A stretch of 64,000 nt of DNA, taken from positions 248,001 through 312,000 of the forward strand of contig CANMUP010000004.1 of assembly GCA_947501105.1 (NCBI GenBank), written 5' to 3'. This document shows positions 45,997 to 55,831 of the stretch, one piece after another. Position 1 is the first letter of the stretch, and every line of letters begins with the position of its first letter. The translations under genes were made by a program, and so were the position numbers. Under the pieces are notes generated by a model. It was not told the DNA's origin. It saw only the letters and a program-made list of their open reading frames with translations, and did no database searches. Source of the stretch: an uncultured Flaviramulus sp. (lineage in GTDB: Bacteria > Bacteroidota > Bacteroidia > Flavobacteriales > Flavobacteriaceae).

Positions 45997-46497
45997 ATGA
46001 AGTTTACAAAGCGTACCACCTATATTTTATCTGTAATTATTATTACAATAGCTATAGACCAAATATCTAAAATTTGGATTCGAGCAAATGTTATTAAAGG
46101 TAGTACTAGCGAAATTATAGGAGACTTTTTCACACTACATAATGTAGAAAACAAAGGTGCTTTTTTAGGAATGGGTAGCGAATTAAATGATACGCTTAGA
46201 ATCATTTTATTACTTATTTTACCTGTTGTGGTTTTAGCATTTGTACTGCGCCATATTTTAAAAGATAAAACATTAGACAACCTTTCCCTTTTTGCATTCT
46301 CAAGTATCATTGGTGGAGGAATTGCTAATGTTTTTGATCGTTTTGTTTATAAATCAGTTACCGATTTTTGGCATATTGATTTAGGCGGTGTATTTAGAAC
46401 AGGCATTTTTAATGTAGCGGATCTTTTTGTTACTACAGGGATGATTATTCTAGTAATTGCTAGCTTTAGAAAGAAAAAGCAAGAAAAAGAGTCTTAA
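45997..46497 (+). CDS. lspA: Signal peptidase II (lipoprotein signal peptidase)
   Basis: A 166-residue membrane aspartic protease with four helices that removes signal peptides from prolipoproteins. Conserved blocks: NVENKGAFLGMG, GGGIANVFDRF with a catalytic Asp, and GIFNVADLFVTTG with the second Asp. It begins directly after fabD and its stop overlaps the convergent amidohydrolase stop by four bases. The lipoproteins encoded in this window are likely substrates. Confidence 0.95.
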   Translation: MKFTKRTTYILSVIIITIAIDQISKIWIRANVIKGSTSEIIGDFFTLHNVENKGAFLGMGSELNDTLRIILLLILPVVVLAFVLRHILKDKTLDNLSLFAFSSIIGGGIANVFDRFVYKSVTDFWHIDLGGVFRTGIFNVADLFVTTGMIILVIASFRKKKQEKES

Positions 46498-47777
46498 TCT
46501 GTTTTTTTATAAACCACACCTTCTTTCATTACAAAAACAACGTTTTCCATGGCTTTGATGTTTTGAGTAGGATCATCGTTAGTCGCAACAATATCAGCTA
46601 TGAATTCTTCCTTCAGTTGTCCTAAATCATTTTCCATTTCTAAAATTTTGGCATTTGTTATCGTAGCACTTTGAATAGCTTCTATGGCTGGCATTCCTGC
46701 TTCAACCATAAATCCAAACTCTTTACCATTATCTCCATGTTTAAAGACACCTGCATCAGTTCCAAACGCAATTCCAACTCCTTTTTTATAAGCTTTAGAA
46801 AAAGTTGTTTGAATTTGTGGACCAATAGCTAATGCTTTAGGTACAACAATATCAGGGTAAAATCCTTTTATTTTAGCTTTGCTTTCAACTTCCTTTCCTG
46901 CCGTAATAGTAGGTACATAATAGGCATTGTGCTTTTTCATTAATTCCATAGTCTTCTCACTCATTAATGTTCCATGTTCAATGGTTTTAACTCCTCCTAT
47001 AATGGCACGTTGCATACCTTCATCTCCATGTGCATGTGCAGCTACATGCATTCCATAATCTTTAGCTGTTTCACAAATTGCTTTAACTTCTTCTATAGTA
47101 AATTGAGGATTTGTTCCACTTTTAGCAACGCTTAGCACACCTCCAGTAGCCGTAATTTTAATACAATCTGCTCCATTTTTATAGCGTTGTCTCACTGCTT
47201 TTTTTGCATCTTCAACACTATTAATAACACCTTCTTTGGGTCCAGGATCTCCTTTTAAATTATTACGCATGCCGTTTGTAGGATCTGCATGTCCTCCAGT
47301 AGTAGCCAAAGATTTACCAGCTGTAAAAATTCTAGGCCCCTCAACATCACCACGGTTTATTGCTTTCCTTAAGGCTATATTTACTCCAGAACCACCTAAA
47401 TCTCTAACCGTAGTAAATCCAGCTTGCAAAGTCGCCTTTGCGTAAAGTGTAGATTTAAAAGCAACATCAGCTTCATTTAATGTATACTTTTCTATATATC
47501 GTTTTGGGCTAGATTCATGCTCTATATGCACATGCATATCTATTAGCCCAGGCATCACAGTTTTATCTTTTAAATCGACTATTTTATCATTTTCATTTTG
47601 AGGCAAACTAAACCCATTTTCAATAGATATGATTTTACTTCCAGATACTACAATTGTTTTATTTTCTAGAACTATCCCCTTTTTGGTATCAATTAATTTT
47701 CCACAATGTAAGTATGTGCTTTGCGAAAAACCAGACCAAAAAATGACAACGAATAATATAAAAAATGCTTTTTTCAT
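46494..47777 (-). CDS. Secreted metal-dependent amidohydrolase (prolidase/imidazolonepropionase-related)
   Basis: A 427-residue protein with signal peptide (cleavage near SGFSQ). The amidohydrolase-superfamily metal site shows as H82-x-H84 in GLIDMHVHIEHE, a candidate carbamylated lysine in ADCIKITATGG, histidines in HAAHAHGD and IEHGTLM, and the aspartate in GTDAGVF. The arrangement fits the group that contains Xaa-Pro and Xaa-Arg dipeptidases; substrate unproven. It starts next to the probable susCD scar and may once have been linked to that uptake locus. Confidence 0.85.
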   Translation of the reverse strand: MKKAFFILFVVIFWSGFSQSTYLHCGKLIDTKKGIVLENKTIVVSGSKIISIENGFSLPQNENDKIVDLKDKTVMPGLIDMHVHIEHESSPKRYIEKYTLNEADVAFKSTLYAKATLQAGFTTVRDLGGSGVNIALRKAINRGDVEGPRIFTAGKSLATTGGHADPTNGMRNNLKGDPGPKEGVINSVEDAKKAVRQRYKNGADCIKITATGGVLSVAKSGTNPQFTIEEVKAICETAKDYGMHVAAHAHGDEGMQRAIIGGVKTIEHGTLMSEKTMELMKKHNAYYVPTITAGKEVESKAKIKGFYPDIVVPKALAIGPQIQTTFSKAYKKGVGIAFGTDAGVFKHGDNGKEFGFMVEAGMPAIEAIQSATITNAKILEMENDLGQLKEEFIADIVATNDDPTQNIKAMENVVFVMKEGVVYKKTD

Positions 47778-48111
47778 GCTTATTATTTAGTTTGAAATAA
47801 ATATACAATTAAATATATTTAACATCATAATAAATATTTTAGTAAGTAGAGCATAAAAAAGACTGCCTTTCACAGCAGTCCTTTTCATAAAAGCTAGTTA
47901 ATTCTTAGAACATTGAGTTAGTCACTGCAAATTGAAAAAGGAAGGTTGTGATTTTTTTAGAAGACTAATTCAAATAAATCACCTTACAAAGAACGACACA
48001 AAGTTTAGTGATGCTCTATTTTTACAGTAAAGTTTATACAACCCTACCTTTTACAATTGCACAGTAAAAAAATAAAATAAAAACAATTTATAAGGTAATG
48101 CCTATAATAGT
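47778..48111. other. Gene-free region holding a probable susCD deletion scar
   Basis: The stretch from the amidohydrolase start to the AraC-type gene's end contains no ORF. Positions 47851-47910 resemble the terminator region after susD (49779-49835) and 47915-48080 resemble the leader of susC (54505-54675), in the same order and strand as if the two genes between had been removed. Confidence 0.7.
47861..47880 (-). terminator. Hairpin GACTGC-CTTTCACA-GCAGTC
   Basis: On the minus strand the stem is followed by TTTTTTATG. It is nearly the same as the hairpin ending susD at 49788-49807 and may now end the AraC-type transcript. Confidence 0.7.
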
Positions 48112-49605
48112 TTACCCCTTATTTTTATCTAAAGATGAAACAAGTTGTGAGGGTGTAATTGAAGTTTCCTTTTTAAATGCTTTATTAAAAGTAACCTTGT
48201 TATTAAAGCCTACTTCATAAGCAACATCGATAATTTGAAGCGTGTGTGAAGCGTCTTCTTCTAGCAATTTAATAGCTTCATTAATTCTAAATTTGTTAAT
48301 CAATTCAAAAAAGCTCATATCAAAATGCTCATTAATAATTTGTGAAGTATTATGTCTGGATGTGTTTAATTTATCAGAAAGTGTATCAAGATTTAGCGCA
48401 TTATCTTTAAAAATCTTTTTCTTTTCAAATAAATAAATTAATTGCTCTTTTAGTTCTTCCGATAATGATTTAGTTAATCCTGATTTCTGATATTTAGAGA
48501 AAAATGTTTTATCAGACAGTATAACGTCTTTACTAAATACTTGAGGTTGTACTTGCGCCATATATGCTACATACATTACCATTAATGACATAGCAATAAT
48601 TTGAGACTGGTATAAATAACTATTAGGACTAAAAAATATTCCACTTATTGCTATTCCATATACTAAATATGATACTACATAAAAAACATACATTCTATAA
48701 ATACTTTTTTTCCAAAAAGTGATAGCATTCTTATTTTTGAATTGGTTTGTTTTTTCTTTTCTTAAGTAGAGTTTACTTATTAAAAATCCGTAAATAGTTA
48801 ATGATAATAATTTTGGAATAAATATTATATATAAAAAATCATTAGGTGAATATGCTATACTAGTTCCTAATTGTATTTTAACTTTCTCATCAAAAGGTAA
48901 GCTATAAACTGGCAATAAGAAAAACAATAAAATCACCGTTGGCAAGAGGTGCAATAAATCGGCAATTTTAAACTGATACTGTTGAATTATTCTTTTAAAA
49001 TATAAGAATAATAATGGCCCATATAGTAACGCAACAGATGAAGACATTAAATATGTATGGGCATATTTAAACTGATAATTAGTGCTATAAAACACATAAT
49101 CTAAAATGAAAAATGCTTGTACAGCGATAAAACCACTGATAAGTCGTTTTCCTATTTTATCTGTGTTTTTAGTGAAATTTAGAACTATTGCAATGTAAAA
49201 ACCTATTAAAGCGATATAAAAATAAAAGAAATCAAGCACATTAAATTTTGGGAGATATTTATCAGATAATCCTTTAAAGCTTATTGTAGGATGAAGCTTA
49301 GTAAAGGCATCATTATTTAAAATTGAAAAATCTGCTGTGTAGTTTATATACTTTTCAAGATATAATGAAGCACTATTGGGTTTGTCTAAACCAACATGTT
49401 GAATGGCTAAACTTTTAAAAAGAGAAATTGAATCGTTTATGTCGCTTTTGTTTATAAACTCTAATGGGGAATGATTAATCCTATAAAGTTCAGCAAATTC
49501 TTGACCTGAACTTGTATTAACATTGGGACAATCTAAAGCAAAACTATTAAGAGCCAATAGAGCTAAAATAGCAAAAAAGAAGTAAAATTTTATTTTAAAC
49601 TTCAT
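48112..49605 (-). CDS. Multi-pass membrane AraC-family transcriptional regulator
   Basis: A 497-residue protein: signal peptide (1-23), a periplasmic part of about 90 residues, seven to eight membrane helices (about 125-350), then a cytoplasmic AraC-type double helix-turn-helix (about 395-490) with NTSRHNTSQIINEHFDMSFFEL and VAYEVGFNNKVTFNKAFKKETSITPSQ. This is the 7TM-HTH design of Bacteroidota membrane regulators. It lies downstream of susCD on the same strand and may sense a nutrient and control uptake genes. Confidence 0.88.
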   Translation of the reverse strand: MKFKIKFYFFFAILALLALNSFALDCPNVNTSSGQEFAELYRINHSPLEFINKSDINDSISLFKSLAIQHVGLDKPNSASLYLEKYINYTADFSILNNDAFTKLHPTISFKGLSDKYLPKFNVLDFFYFYIALIGFYIAIVLNFTKNTDKIGKRLISGFIAVQAFFILDYVFYSTNYQFKYAHTYLMSSSVALLYGPLLFLYFKRIIQQYQFKIADLLHLLPTVILLFFLLPVYSLPFDEKVKIQLGTSIAYSPNDFLYIIFIPKLLSLTIYGFLISKLYLRKEKTNQFKNKNAITFWKKSIYRMYVFYVVSYLVYGIAISGIFFSPNSYLYQSQIIAMSLMVMYVAYMAQVQPQVFSKDVILSDKTFFSKYQKSGLTKSLSEELKEQLIYLFEKKKIFKDNALNLDTLSDKLNTSRHNTSQIINEHFDMSFFELINKFRINEAIKLLEEDASHTLQIIDVAYEVGFNNKVTFNKAFKKETSITPSQLVSSLDKNKG

Positions 49606-49787
49606 TATGGTTGAATTAGTCCAACCATAAAAGTACTTATTTATAATTAAAACAAAACTCAGAAGTTCTTAAAAATTTGTTAACACGCCTTTATGCAGAT
49701 AATCTAATTGCCTTTATTTTATTAAGCATAATTTAAATTATAGAAGAAAAAAACAATATAAAACTCTTATTTAACAACATAAAAAAA

Positions 49788-49812
49788 GACTGCCTTTTAC
49801 AGCAGTCTTTTT
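49788..49812 (-). terminator. Intrinsic terminator of the susCD operon
   Basis: GACTGC (49788-49793) and GCAGTC (49802-49807) form the stem; a T-run follows on the minus strand and A/T tracts lie on both sides. Confidence 0.8.
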
Positions 49813-49842
49813 AATTGGAAAGTTAGTTAGTTTTCTTCTTTT

Positions 49843-51414
49843 TCAATTAAATGTTGGTATAAAACTATCATCTGTTCTTTCTGCAGCAGCAGTTAAATCG
49901 TAATGTGGCATGGTCCCAGACGGATCTGCGTTTGTACCACCTAATGTATAAAGTGATTCGCTTAGCACCTCTAATTCTGATGAAGGTACAGGAAAATGTC
50001 TAAATGTACCTACTTGCAAATCGTTGGTTCTTCTTCTATCAAAATAACCACTTCCTACAGCCGTATTAAATAATTCTATATAACGCTCATAAAAAATAGC
50101 GTCTAATATTTCATCTTTTGATGCTGCACCACCCAATGGAGCTAGTGCTCCTCTTGTTACACGTGAGCCTAAATTAACATCTACAATGGCTCCTGGCAAA
50201 TCGTTTAACCTAGCTTTTGCTTCTGCCAACAGCAATCTGTTATCCTCAAACGTAAATGTTTTAATTTGCTTAGCATCTGCTCCATCTGAAAAAGTTGGAT
50301 CGTTTTGAAAACGTGTATGTATATAATGTGAAAAATGGAATCTTCCTCTTTCTGATCTAAATAATATATCTGGTCTAAATTCAAAATCTCTACCTGCTCC
50401 TACTCTAGCATCTGCACTAGTCATTTCTGGGTTGGTCAAAGTTGAACCTGACGAACCTGGGAAGAATTCCGGCTGGCTTGGATCTAAAAGTTTTACAAGT
50501 CTCATATCTAAACGAGCCCCAAAAGGTCCAAAACCATTAGGAGAATCCATTAGTACATTGGAGTTATTCCACCAGCTAATGCCATTATCTCCCATTGGCC
50601 CAAAATCTTCAGTTATACCATTTTCAGTTAATGTTTTAATTTGATTCCAATCAATAGCATCATTTTCAGTCATATTTCTTGCAGATTGCACTATAAATCT
50701 TGCTTTAAAAGAGTTACATATCTTTATTAAGTTTGCATCAGATATTGCAACCCCATTTATAACTGTATTAGGGATTTCAAATGTATTAGAGTTTGCTAAT
50801 GCTATAGCGCTATCCAAATCTGCAATTGCTAAGTTTATTAACTGCTGATATGGTACAAATTCTAATTTCTGACTTAAATCGGTATTTTCATCTACTTCAA
50901 ATCCTTTTTCAAATAATAGACCTAAATACCCGTAAGATAATCCTCTTAGCAAATATGAAGCTGCCGATACCATGGGTGTATTATCTACACCAGAAGCTAT
51001 CCAAGTTATACCGTTGTTGTTTATTGCTCCTAACACATCATTAGCTGATGAAATAGCACCATAATTTCCTTGCCAAGGCTGTTCTAACACACTTACATCT
51101 GCCCAAGAAGAAGCATTAATTATTGGGTTTCTTGGTTCGCTAGACAATACTCTCATACCAAAATTACCCCATGAACATGTTGCAATATCTCCTGCTACAG
51201 CCAAAGGCGGATAAAGGTCTCTACCATTTGCTTGCCACCACGTAACAAATCCTCCGCTAGTAACACCTATTAAATCTGAACCAGTTGCTAATACTTGATT
51301 TCTATCTGGGTTATTTGAATTTACCACATTATCTATTTCAGTGCCACACGAAAAAAAGAGTAACACAAAACTGGCTAACGCTATATGTATTTTATTAAAA
51401 TTATAATTTTTCAT
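49843..51414 (-). CDS. SusD/RagB family nutrient-binding lipoprotein
   Basis: A 523-residue surface lipoprotein (signal ending LLFFSC, lipidation Cys about 23). The SusD fold is suggested by the N-terminal WWQANGRDLYPP region, the tetratricopeptide-like middle (AASYLLRGLSYGYLGLLF, INLAIADLDSAIALAN) and the C-terminal ALAPLGGAASKDEILDAIFYERYIELFNTAVG block, where many SusD proteins have ER.ELAFEG. It works as the lid of the SusC channel, 11 bases after susC. The ligand (glycan or peptide) cannot be inferred. Confidence 0.9.
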   Translation of the reverse strand: MKNYNFNKIHIALASFVLLFFSCGTEIDNVVNSNNPDRNQVLATGSDLIGVTSGGFVTWWQANGRDLYPPLAVAGDIATCSWGNFGMRVLSSEPRNPIINASSWADVSVLEQPWQGNYGAISSANDVLGAINNNGITWIASGVDNTPMVSAASYLLRGLSYGYLGLLFEKGFEVDENTDLSQKLEFVPYQQLINLAIADLDSAIALANSNTFEIPNTVINGVAISDANLIKICNSFKARFIVQSARNMTENDAIDWNQIKTLTENGITEDFGPMGDNGISWWNNSNVLMDSPNGFGPFGARLDMRLVKLLDPSQPEFFPGSSGSTLTNPEMTSADARVGAGRDFEFRPDILFRSERGRFHFSHYIHTRFQNDPTFSDGADAKQIKTFTFEDNRLLLAEAKARLNDLPGAIVDVNLGSRVTRGALAPLGGAASKDEILDAIFYERYIELFNTAVGSGYFDRRRTNDLQVGTFRHFPVPSSELEVLSESLYTLGGTNADPSGTMPHYDLTAAAERTDDSFIPTFN

Positions 51415-51425
51415 TTTTCTTTTTT

Positions 51426-54400
51426 TTAAAATGTTAATTGAACAGAGAAACTGTATGTTTTAGTAGATGGATAAGGGAAGTTATCTACCTTAAATACATT
51501 TGGGTCTCCTCCTGGCGTATTTGCATCACTTCCTATACCATCTGTATCTCTTGAAGTTAGGTTTGCTCTACTAGATTCAGATTGATTTGTTATGTCTGGA
51601 TCAAATCCTGAGTAATCTGTAATAGTTAGTAAATTTCGTCCTATAAAGCCTAATTTCACTGTATCGATAAAGTTACCGATGTTTCCTAATGCCTTAGAAT
51701 CAAGAGTATAATACAACGATAATTCGCGTAATTTCACAAAAGTACCATCTTCAACAAAAGCAGAACTTGCTAAATTCGTATTGTATAATCCTTGAAAGAA
51801 ATTATATGGTAAACCACTGGTAATATCTTGATGTCTTCCATCTCTATATAACCACTGCTTAGTTTTATTATAAATATCGCCTCCTTGTTTCCAATCTACA
51901 AGCGCATATAATGCTAAGTTTTTATATTTAAGAGTGGTATTAAATGCCATTCTAAAATCTGGAGTAATATCTCCCATAATAAAGAATTCGTTGCCTGAAC
52001 TATCAACCTGTTTTACAGGCGTGCTTCTTGTAGCTGCATCAACAACATACCCAAATTCGTTAACAACAAAATTACTAGCATTTGAACCAGCTGGTAAGTT
52101 GGCTAAATCTCTAATGTATATGTTACCAAACATAGCACCAAAATTCTGTCCTTGCTCTATTCTAAACAATGTTGTTTCTTGAGTACCTGGGCCTGTTAAA
52201 TATGCTGGCACATCTAAACGGCTAATTTTTTGTTCAGATTTATCCCAAACTACTCCTAAATTCCATGAAAAATTATTGTTTTGAATAATGTCATAATTCA
52301 ACGATGCTTCATAAGTTGTAGCATCAATTTCTCCAGCATTTCTCCATTGTGCTCCAAATCCTGTTGAAGCAGATAAAGGAACTCTAAGTATTTGATCTTC
52401 GGTTTTAGCCTTTACATAATTAAACTCAAAAGAAAACTTATCTAAAAAATCTATGTTAATACCCAATTCTAATTCACCAGTTTTTGCAGGTTTTAATTGA
52501 TTGTTTCCTAAAGTTGCTTTTGTTGGTGAGCCATTTTGAAGATTGAATGTTTCGAAACGCATTTCGTAAGTTGGTCTAATACCCGCAGTACCGTAAGAAC
52601 CTCTTAGCTTGAATTCTTGAACCCCAGGGATTTCAAAATCTTCTGTTAAACGATATGCGACACTTGTTCTAAAATAATTAGCCCACCTTGTATCTGGTCC
52701 GAAAAGAGAAGATCCTTCCCTTCTTATTACTCCACTAAATATATACTTCTTTTTATAATCAAAATCTGCTACAGCAAAGTAACTATCTGTTAGTATTTCT
52801 TGTGTTGCTGAGGATACTGTTGGTCCTCCTGCAATGTTATCTAAAGATCTAATACCAGATACTGCTAAATTATAACCTTCAGCATTATTAAACTCGTTAG
52901 CATACCTTTCATGCAAGTAACTTAGCCTTAAGTTTAAATTAAATTCGTCTTCAGATCCAAATGATCTTGTTATTAAACTATTTAATCTAATATTTTGTGC
53001 TCTACCATTAAAATTTGAACGTTGAAGAAATCCAATGTTTTGTGCTTGTCCATCTGGACTAGCAGACAAATACCCTTTTGGTATATAATCTTCAAAAGTG
53101 TTGTTTTCAAAATCGATAGAATAAGCTCCGTTTAACTTTAACCATGGTAACACTTTATAGTCTAAAGACACATTACCTAAAAAACGATTTCTCTTTTCTA
53201 CTTTGTCTTGATTTGCTAATTGATAAAGTGGATTATAAAGATTTGGATCGAATGTATTGGCATCAAAATTATAAAGAGACCCATCCTCCTCATTAACAGC
53301 ATGCCAATCGTAAATTGGTTCAGTAATTAAAGCCTCAAACAATGGATTAGTACCAGCAATACCCCCTCCTAAACTACCGTCTCTATTAGAATTACTATAG
53401 AAAAATGAAGTTTTTAAACTAATCTTATCAGAAATGTTGTTATCTAAATTTAATCTAAAGTTATCTCTTCTATAATCTTCAACTAAGGCAATAATGCCCT
53501 CGTCTTGAAGTCTTTGATAAGAAAAAAGATATCTTGCTTTTTCTCCACCACCAGTAACAGATGCATAATGAGTATTAAATATCCCTCTGTTAAATATTTC
53601 ATCTTGATAATCAAAAACTATATTTGATGGGTATAAATTATCACTTAACCCATCTGCATCTACTTCTCGAGATCCGCTTGTTAAGTCAAAAGCTGATCCA
53701 TCTGCAGTCATTTTAAATCGATGCGTTGTGGCTAAATCATATCTGTCTGAAACATCTTTCCAACCAATTTCGCTCCTATAAGTAACGCTGACTTTATCAT
53801 TTCCTTTTCCTCTTTTAGTAAATATTTGAATTACACCATTAGAGGCACGAGAACCATATAAAGATGCTCCAGCTGCTCCTTTAGCTACTTCAATACGTTC
53901 AACATCTTCAGTATTTATATCTGATAAACCACCTTCTAAAATAACACCATCAACAATAATAAGTGGTTGTTGACCTGTTGCTAATGAGTTTGCAGTTCTT
54001 AATTGAATAGAAACATCACTACCTGGTTGCCCTCCTGTTGGAGAAACAGAAACACCTGATATTTTTCCTTGAAGCGCTCCGGCTATATTAGTTGCAGGAA
54101 CATTTTCTAGAAGTTCGTTTTTAACCTGTCCAATGGAAAAACTCAGCTCTTTAGCTGATTTTCCTGATGCAGAACCAATAACTACAACTTCCTCTAAAGC
54201 ATTATCTGCTTTTAATGACACATTAATTGTGTTTGAAGCTCCTACTGTAACTAATTGAGTTGCATAACCTACAAAACTATACACAAGCACATCTCCTGTA
54301 TTTGCTGTAATGGAATAATTTCCATCAAAATCTGATGATGTTCCGTTTGAAGTTCCTTGAATTATAACCGTAGCTCCGGGAAGTGGTAAATTGTTATCGT

Positions 54401-54497
54401 CAGAAACTATTCCTGACACTGTTTTTTCTTGTGCGAGAGTTAACTGCACGACAAACGCTAGAATTAGCGTTAGCATTCTACTAAACTTTGTTTTCAT
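51426..54497 (-). CDS. SusC/RagA family TonB-linked outer-membrane transporter
   Basis: A 1023-residue receptor: signal peptide (1-22), CarboxypepD_reg-like domain (about 25-105, SGIVSDDNNLPLPGATVIIQG), plug with the SusC signatures VPATNIAGALQGKISGVSV, LIIVDGVILEG and KGAAGASLYGSRASNGVIQIFTK, then a 22-strand-type barrel ending PSTKTYSFSVQLTF. It imports oligomeric nutrients with TonB energy together with the SusD lipoprotein encoded next. No glycoside hydrolase or peptidase is in the same transcript, so substrate is open. Confidence 0.95.
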   Translation of the reverse strand: MKTKFSRMLTLILAFVVQLTLAQEKTVSGIVSDDNNLPLPGATVIIQGTSNGTSSDFDGNYSITANTGDVLVYSFVGYATQLVTVGASNTINVSLKADNALEEVVVIGSASGKSAKELSFSIGQVKNELLENVPATNIAGALQGKISGVSVSPTGGQPGSDVSIQLRTANSLATGQQPLIIVDGVILEGGLSDINTEDVERIEVAKGAAGASLYGSRASNGVIQIFTKRGKGNDKVSVTYRSEIGWKDVSDRYDLATTHRFKMTADGSAFDLTSGSREVDADGLSDNLYPSNIVFDYQDEIFNRGIFNTHYASVTGGGEKARYLFSYQRLQDEGIIALVEDYRRDNFRLNLDNNISDKISLKTSFFYSNSNRDGSLGGGIAGTNPLFEALITEPIYDWHAVNEEDGSLYNFDANTFDPNLYNPLYQLANQDKVEKRNRFLGNVSLDYKVLPWLKLNGAYSIDFENNTFEDYIPKGYLSASPDGQAQNIGFLQRSNFNGRAQNIRLNSLITRSFGSEDEFNLNLRLSYLHERYANEFNNAEGYNLAVSGIRSLDNIAGGPTVSSATQEILTDSYFAVADFDYKKKYIFSGVIRREGSSLFGPDTRWANYFRTSVAYRLTEDFEIPGVQEFKLRGSYGTAGIRPTYEMRFETFNLQNGSPTKATLGNNQLKPAKTGELELGINIDFLDKFSFEFNYVKAKTEDQILRVPLSASTGFGAQWRNAGEIDATTYEASLNYDIIQNNNFSWNLGVVWDKSEQKISRLDVPAYLTGPGTQETTLFRIEQGQNFGAMFGNIYIRDLANLPAGSNASNFVVNEFGYVVDAATRSTPVKQVDSSGNEFFIMGDITPDFRMAFNTTLKYKNLALYALVDWKQGGDIYNKTKQWLYRDGRHQDITSGLPYNFFQGLYNTNLASSAFVEDGTFVKLRELSLYYTLDSKALGNIGNFIDTVKLGFIGRNLLTITDYSGFDPDITNQSESSRANLTSRDTDGIGSDANTPGGDPNVFKVDNFPYPSTKTYSFSVQLTF

Positions 54498-54690
54498 ATT
54501 TGTTAATTTGAGTTAGTCTATGCAGATTGTAAAAAAGGAAGACAGCTATGATATTTTTTTAAGGACTAATTCAAAAAAAATCACTCCACAAAGCCAAAGT
54601 TTAGTGAAACTTTAGATATAGTAGTAAAGCTTATAACTGCCTTACCTTTTACAATTGCAGTAGTAAAAGAAGTAGTTTAATTGGTTTTCC
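54498..54690 (-). promoter_or_regulatory. 5' leader of susC, duplicated at the scar
   Basis: Shares exact blocks with 47915-48080: TACCTTTTACAATTGCA (54643-54659 and 48045-48061), CAAAGTTTAGTGA (54595-54607 and 47999-48011) and GACTAATTCAAA (54564-54575 and 47963-47974). Conservation outside a gene suggests a regulatory leader. Confidence 0.65.
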
Positions 54691-55036
54691 AGCATAAGTA
54701 TGATTTGAAGAGTCTCCAAAATGATTTGGTCTACTTATTTTATAACTTAAACAGATAAATAAATGATTAACTATAATTCCATATATATTTCATAACTTAA
54801 TAACATCAATAAAAATGCACGTTTTAATGCTAAAACAATAAATTATAAATTCTTAAAAAACACAATTTTTTTTTGAAGTCAATTTGTGATAAATTGATTT
54901 AAACTGCATTTTTTTTGAATTGATTTGATTTTAAATTGATTTGAATACCTCGTTTATTGCAGTAAAAGTGGATTAACTAAATTTAAAAAGTCATTTTTTT
55001 ATGCTAGCTTCGAATACTTAATTAATAAATTCATAA
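54691..55036. other. AT-rich divergent region before the LytTR regulator gene
   Basis: About 350 bases with no ORF. It contains AATTGATTT three times (54892, 54918, 54934), a possible binding site array for the LytTR regulator whose gene starts 95 bases later. Confidence 0.5.
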
Positions 55037-55819
55037 ATGATTGCTCCAATTAAAGCCATAATAATAGATGATGAATTCTTAGCCAGAAAAAGAGTTTCTA
55101 ATTTGTTAAATGATATAAAAGAGATTGAACTAATTGAAGAATGTAGTTCTGGCAAAGAAGCTATAAAAGCTATTAATAACCAAAAACCTGATCTTATTTT
55201 TTTGGATATCCAAATAACTGATATGACTGGTTTTGAAATACTTAAAAAGTTAGATGAATCAAACATGCCATTAGTCATATTTATAACAGCTTTTGATGAA
55301 TTTGCCTTAAAGGCTTTCGATTTTTTTGCATTTGACTACTTATTGAAACCTTTTAAAGATGAACGTTTTTTTCAATCTACAAACAAAGTGATAGAATTGT
55401 TTGCTTCAAACAAATCAAATGGTCTCAACAAAAAAATAAACAACTTATTAAAATACATTGAAAACCCAAATGAGGGTTTTTCGGAAATTAAACATTCAAA
55501 ACTAGCTATTAAGGCTAATGGTAAAGTTTCATTTATTGAGAAAAATGATATTAAATATATTCAAGCTTCTGGTTACTATGCTGAAATTTTTACTGAACAA
55601 AAAAAATACCTTTTAAGAGAGTCACTAAATTCTCTTTTAGAACAACTAAAGTCTTTTGACTTTATTAGAATTCATAGGTCAACCATTATTAATTCATCTT
55701 TAATAAAAGAAGTTTTATATTCTAATTATGGTGAGATTGATGTAAAAATGCTGGATGAAAAATTATTTAGAATTAGTAAAACTCACAAAAAGGAATTTCA
55801 GAAAAAAATGGGAATTTAA
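55037..55819 (+). CDS. LytTR-family response regulator
   Basis: A 260-residue protein. The receiver domain (1-122) has the acidic pair DD at 11-12, phosphorylated D57 in LIFLDIQITDMTG, and LLKPF. A LytTR DNA-binding domain (about 160-258) follows, with SFIEKNDIKYIQASGYYAEIF, LLRESLNSLLEQL and FIRIHRSTIIN. It starts at ATG 55037, 13 bases before the paired kinase gene begins downstream of its stop, and is divergent from susCD, a possible target. Confidence 0.92.
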   Translation: MIAPIKAIIIDDEFLARKRVSNLLNDIKEIELIEECSSGKEAIKAINNQKPDLIFLDIQITDMTGFEILKKLDESNMPLVIFITAFDEFALKAFDFFAFDYLLKPFKDERFFQSTNKVIELFASNKSNGLNKKINNLLKYIENPNEGFSEIKHSKLAIKANGKVSFIEKNDIKYIQASGYYAEIFTEQKKYLLRESLNSLLEQLKSFDFIRIHRSTIINSSLIKEVLYSNYGEIDVKMLDEKLFRISKTHKKEFQKKMGI

Positions 55820-55831
55820 TACCTTAATTTT

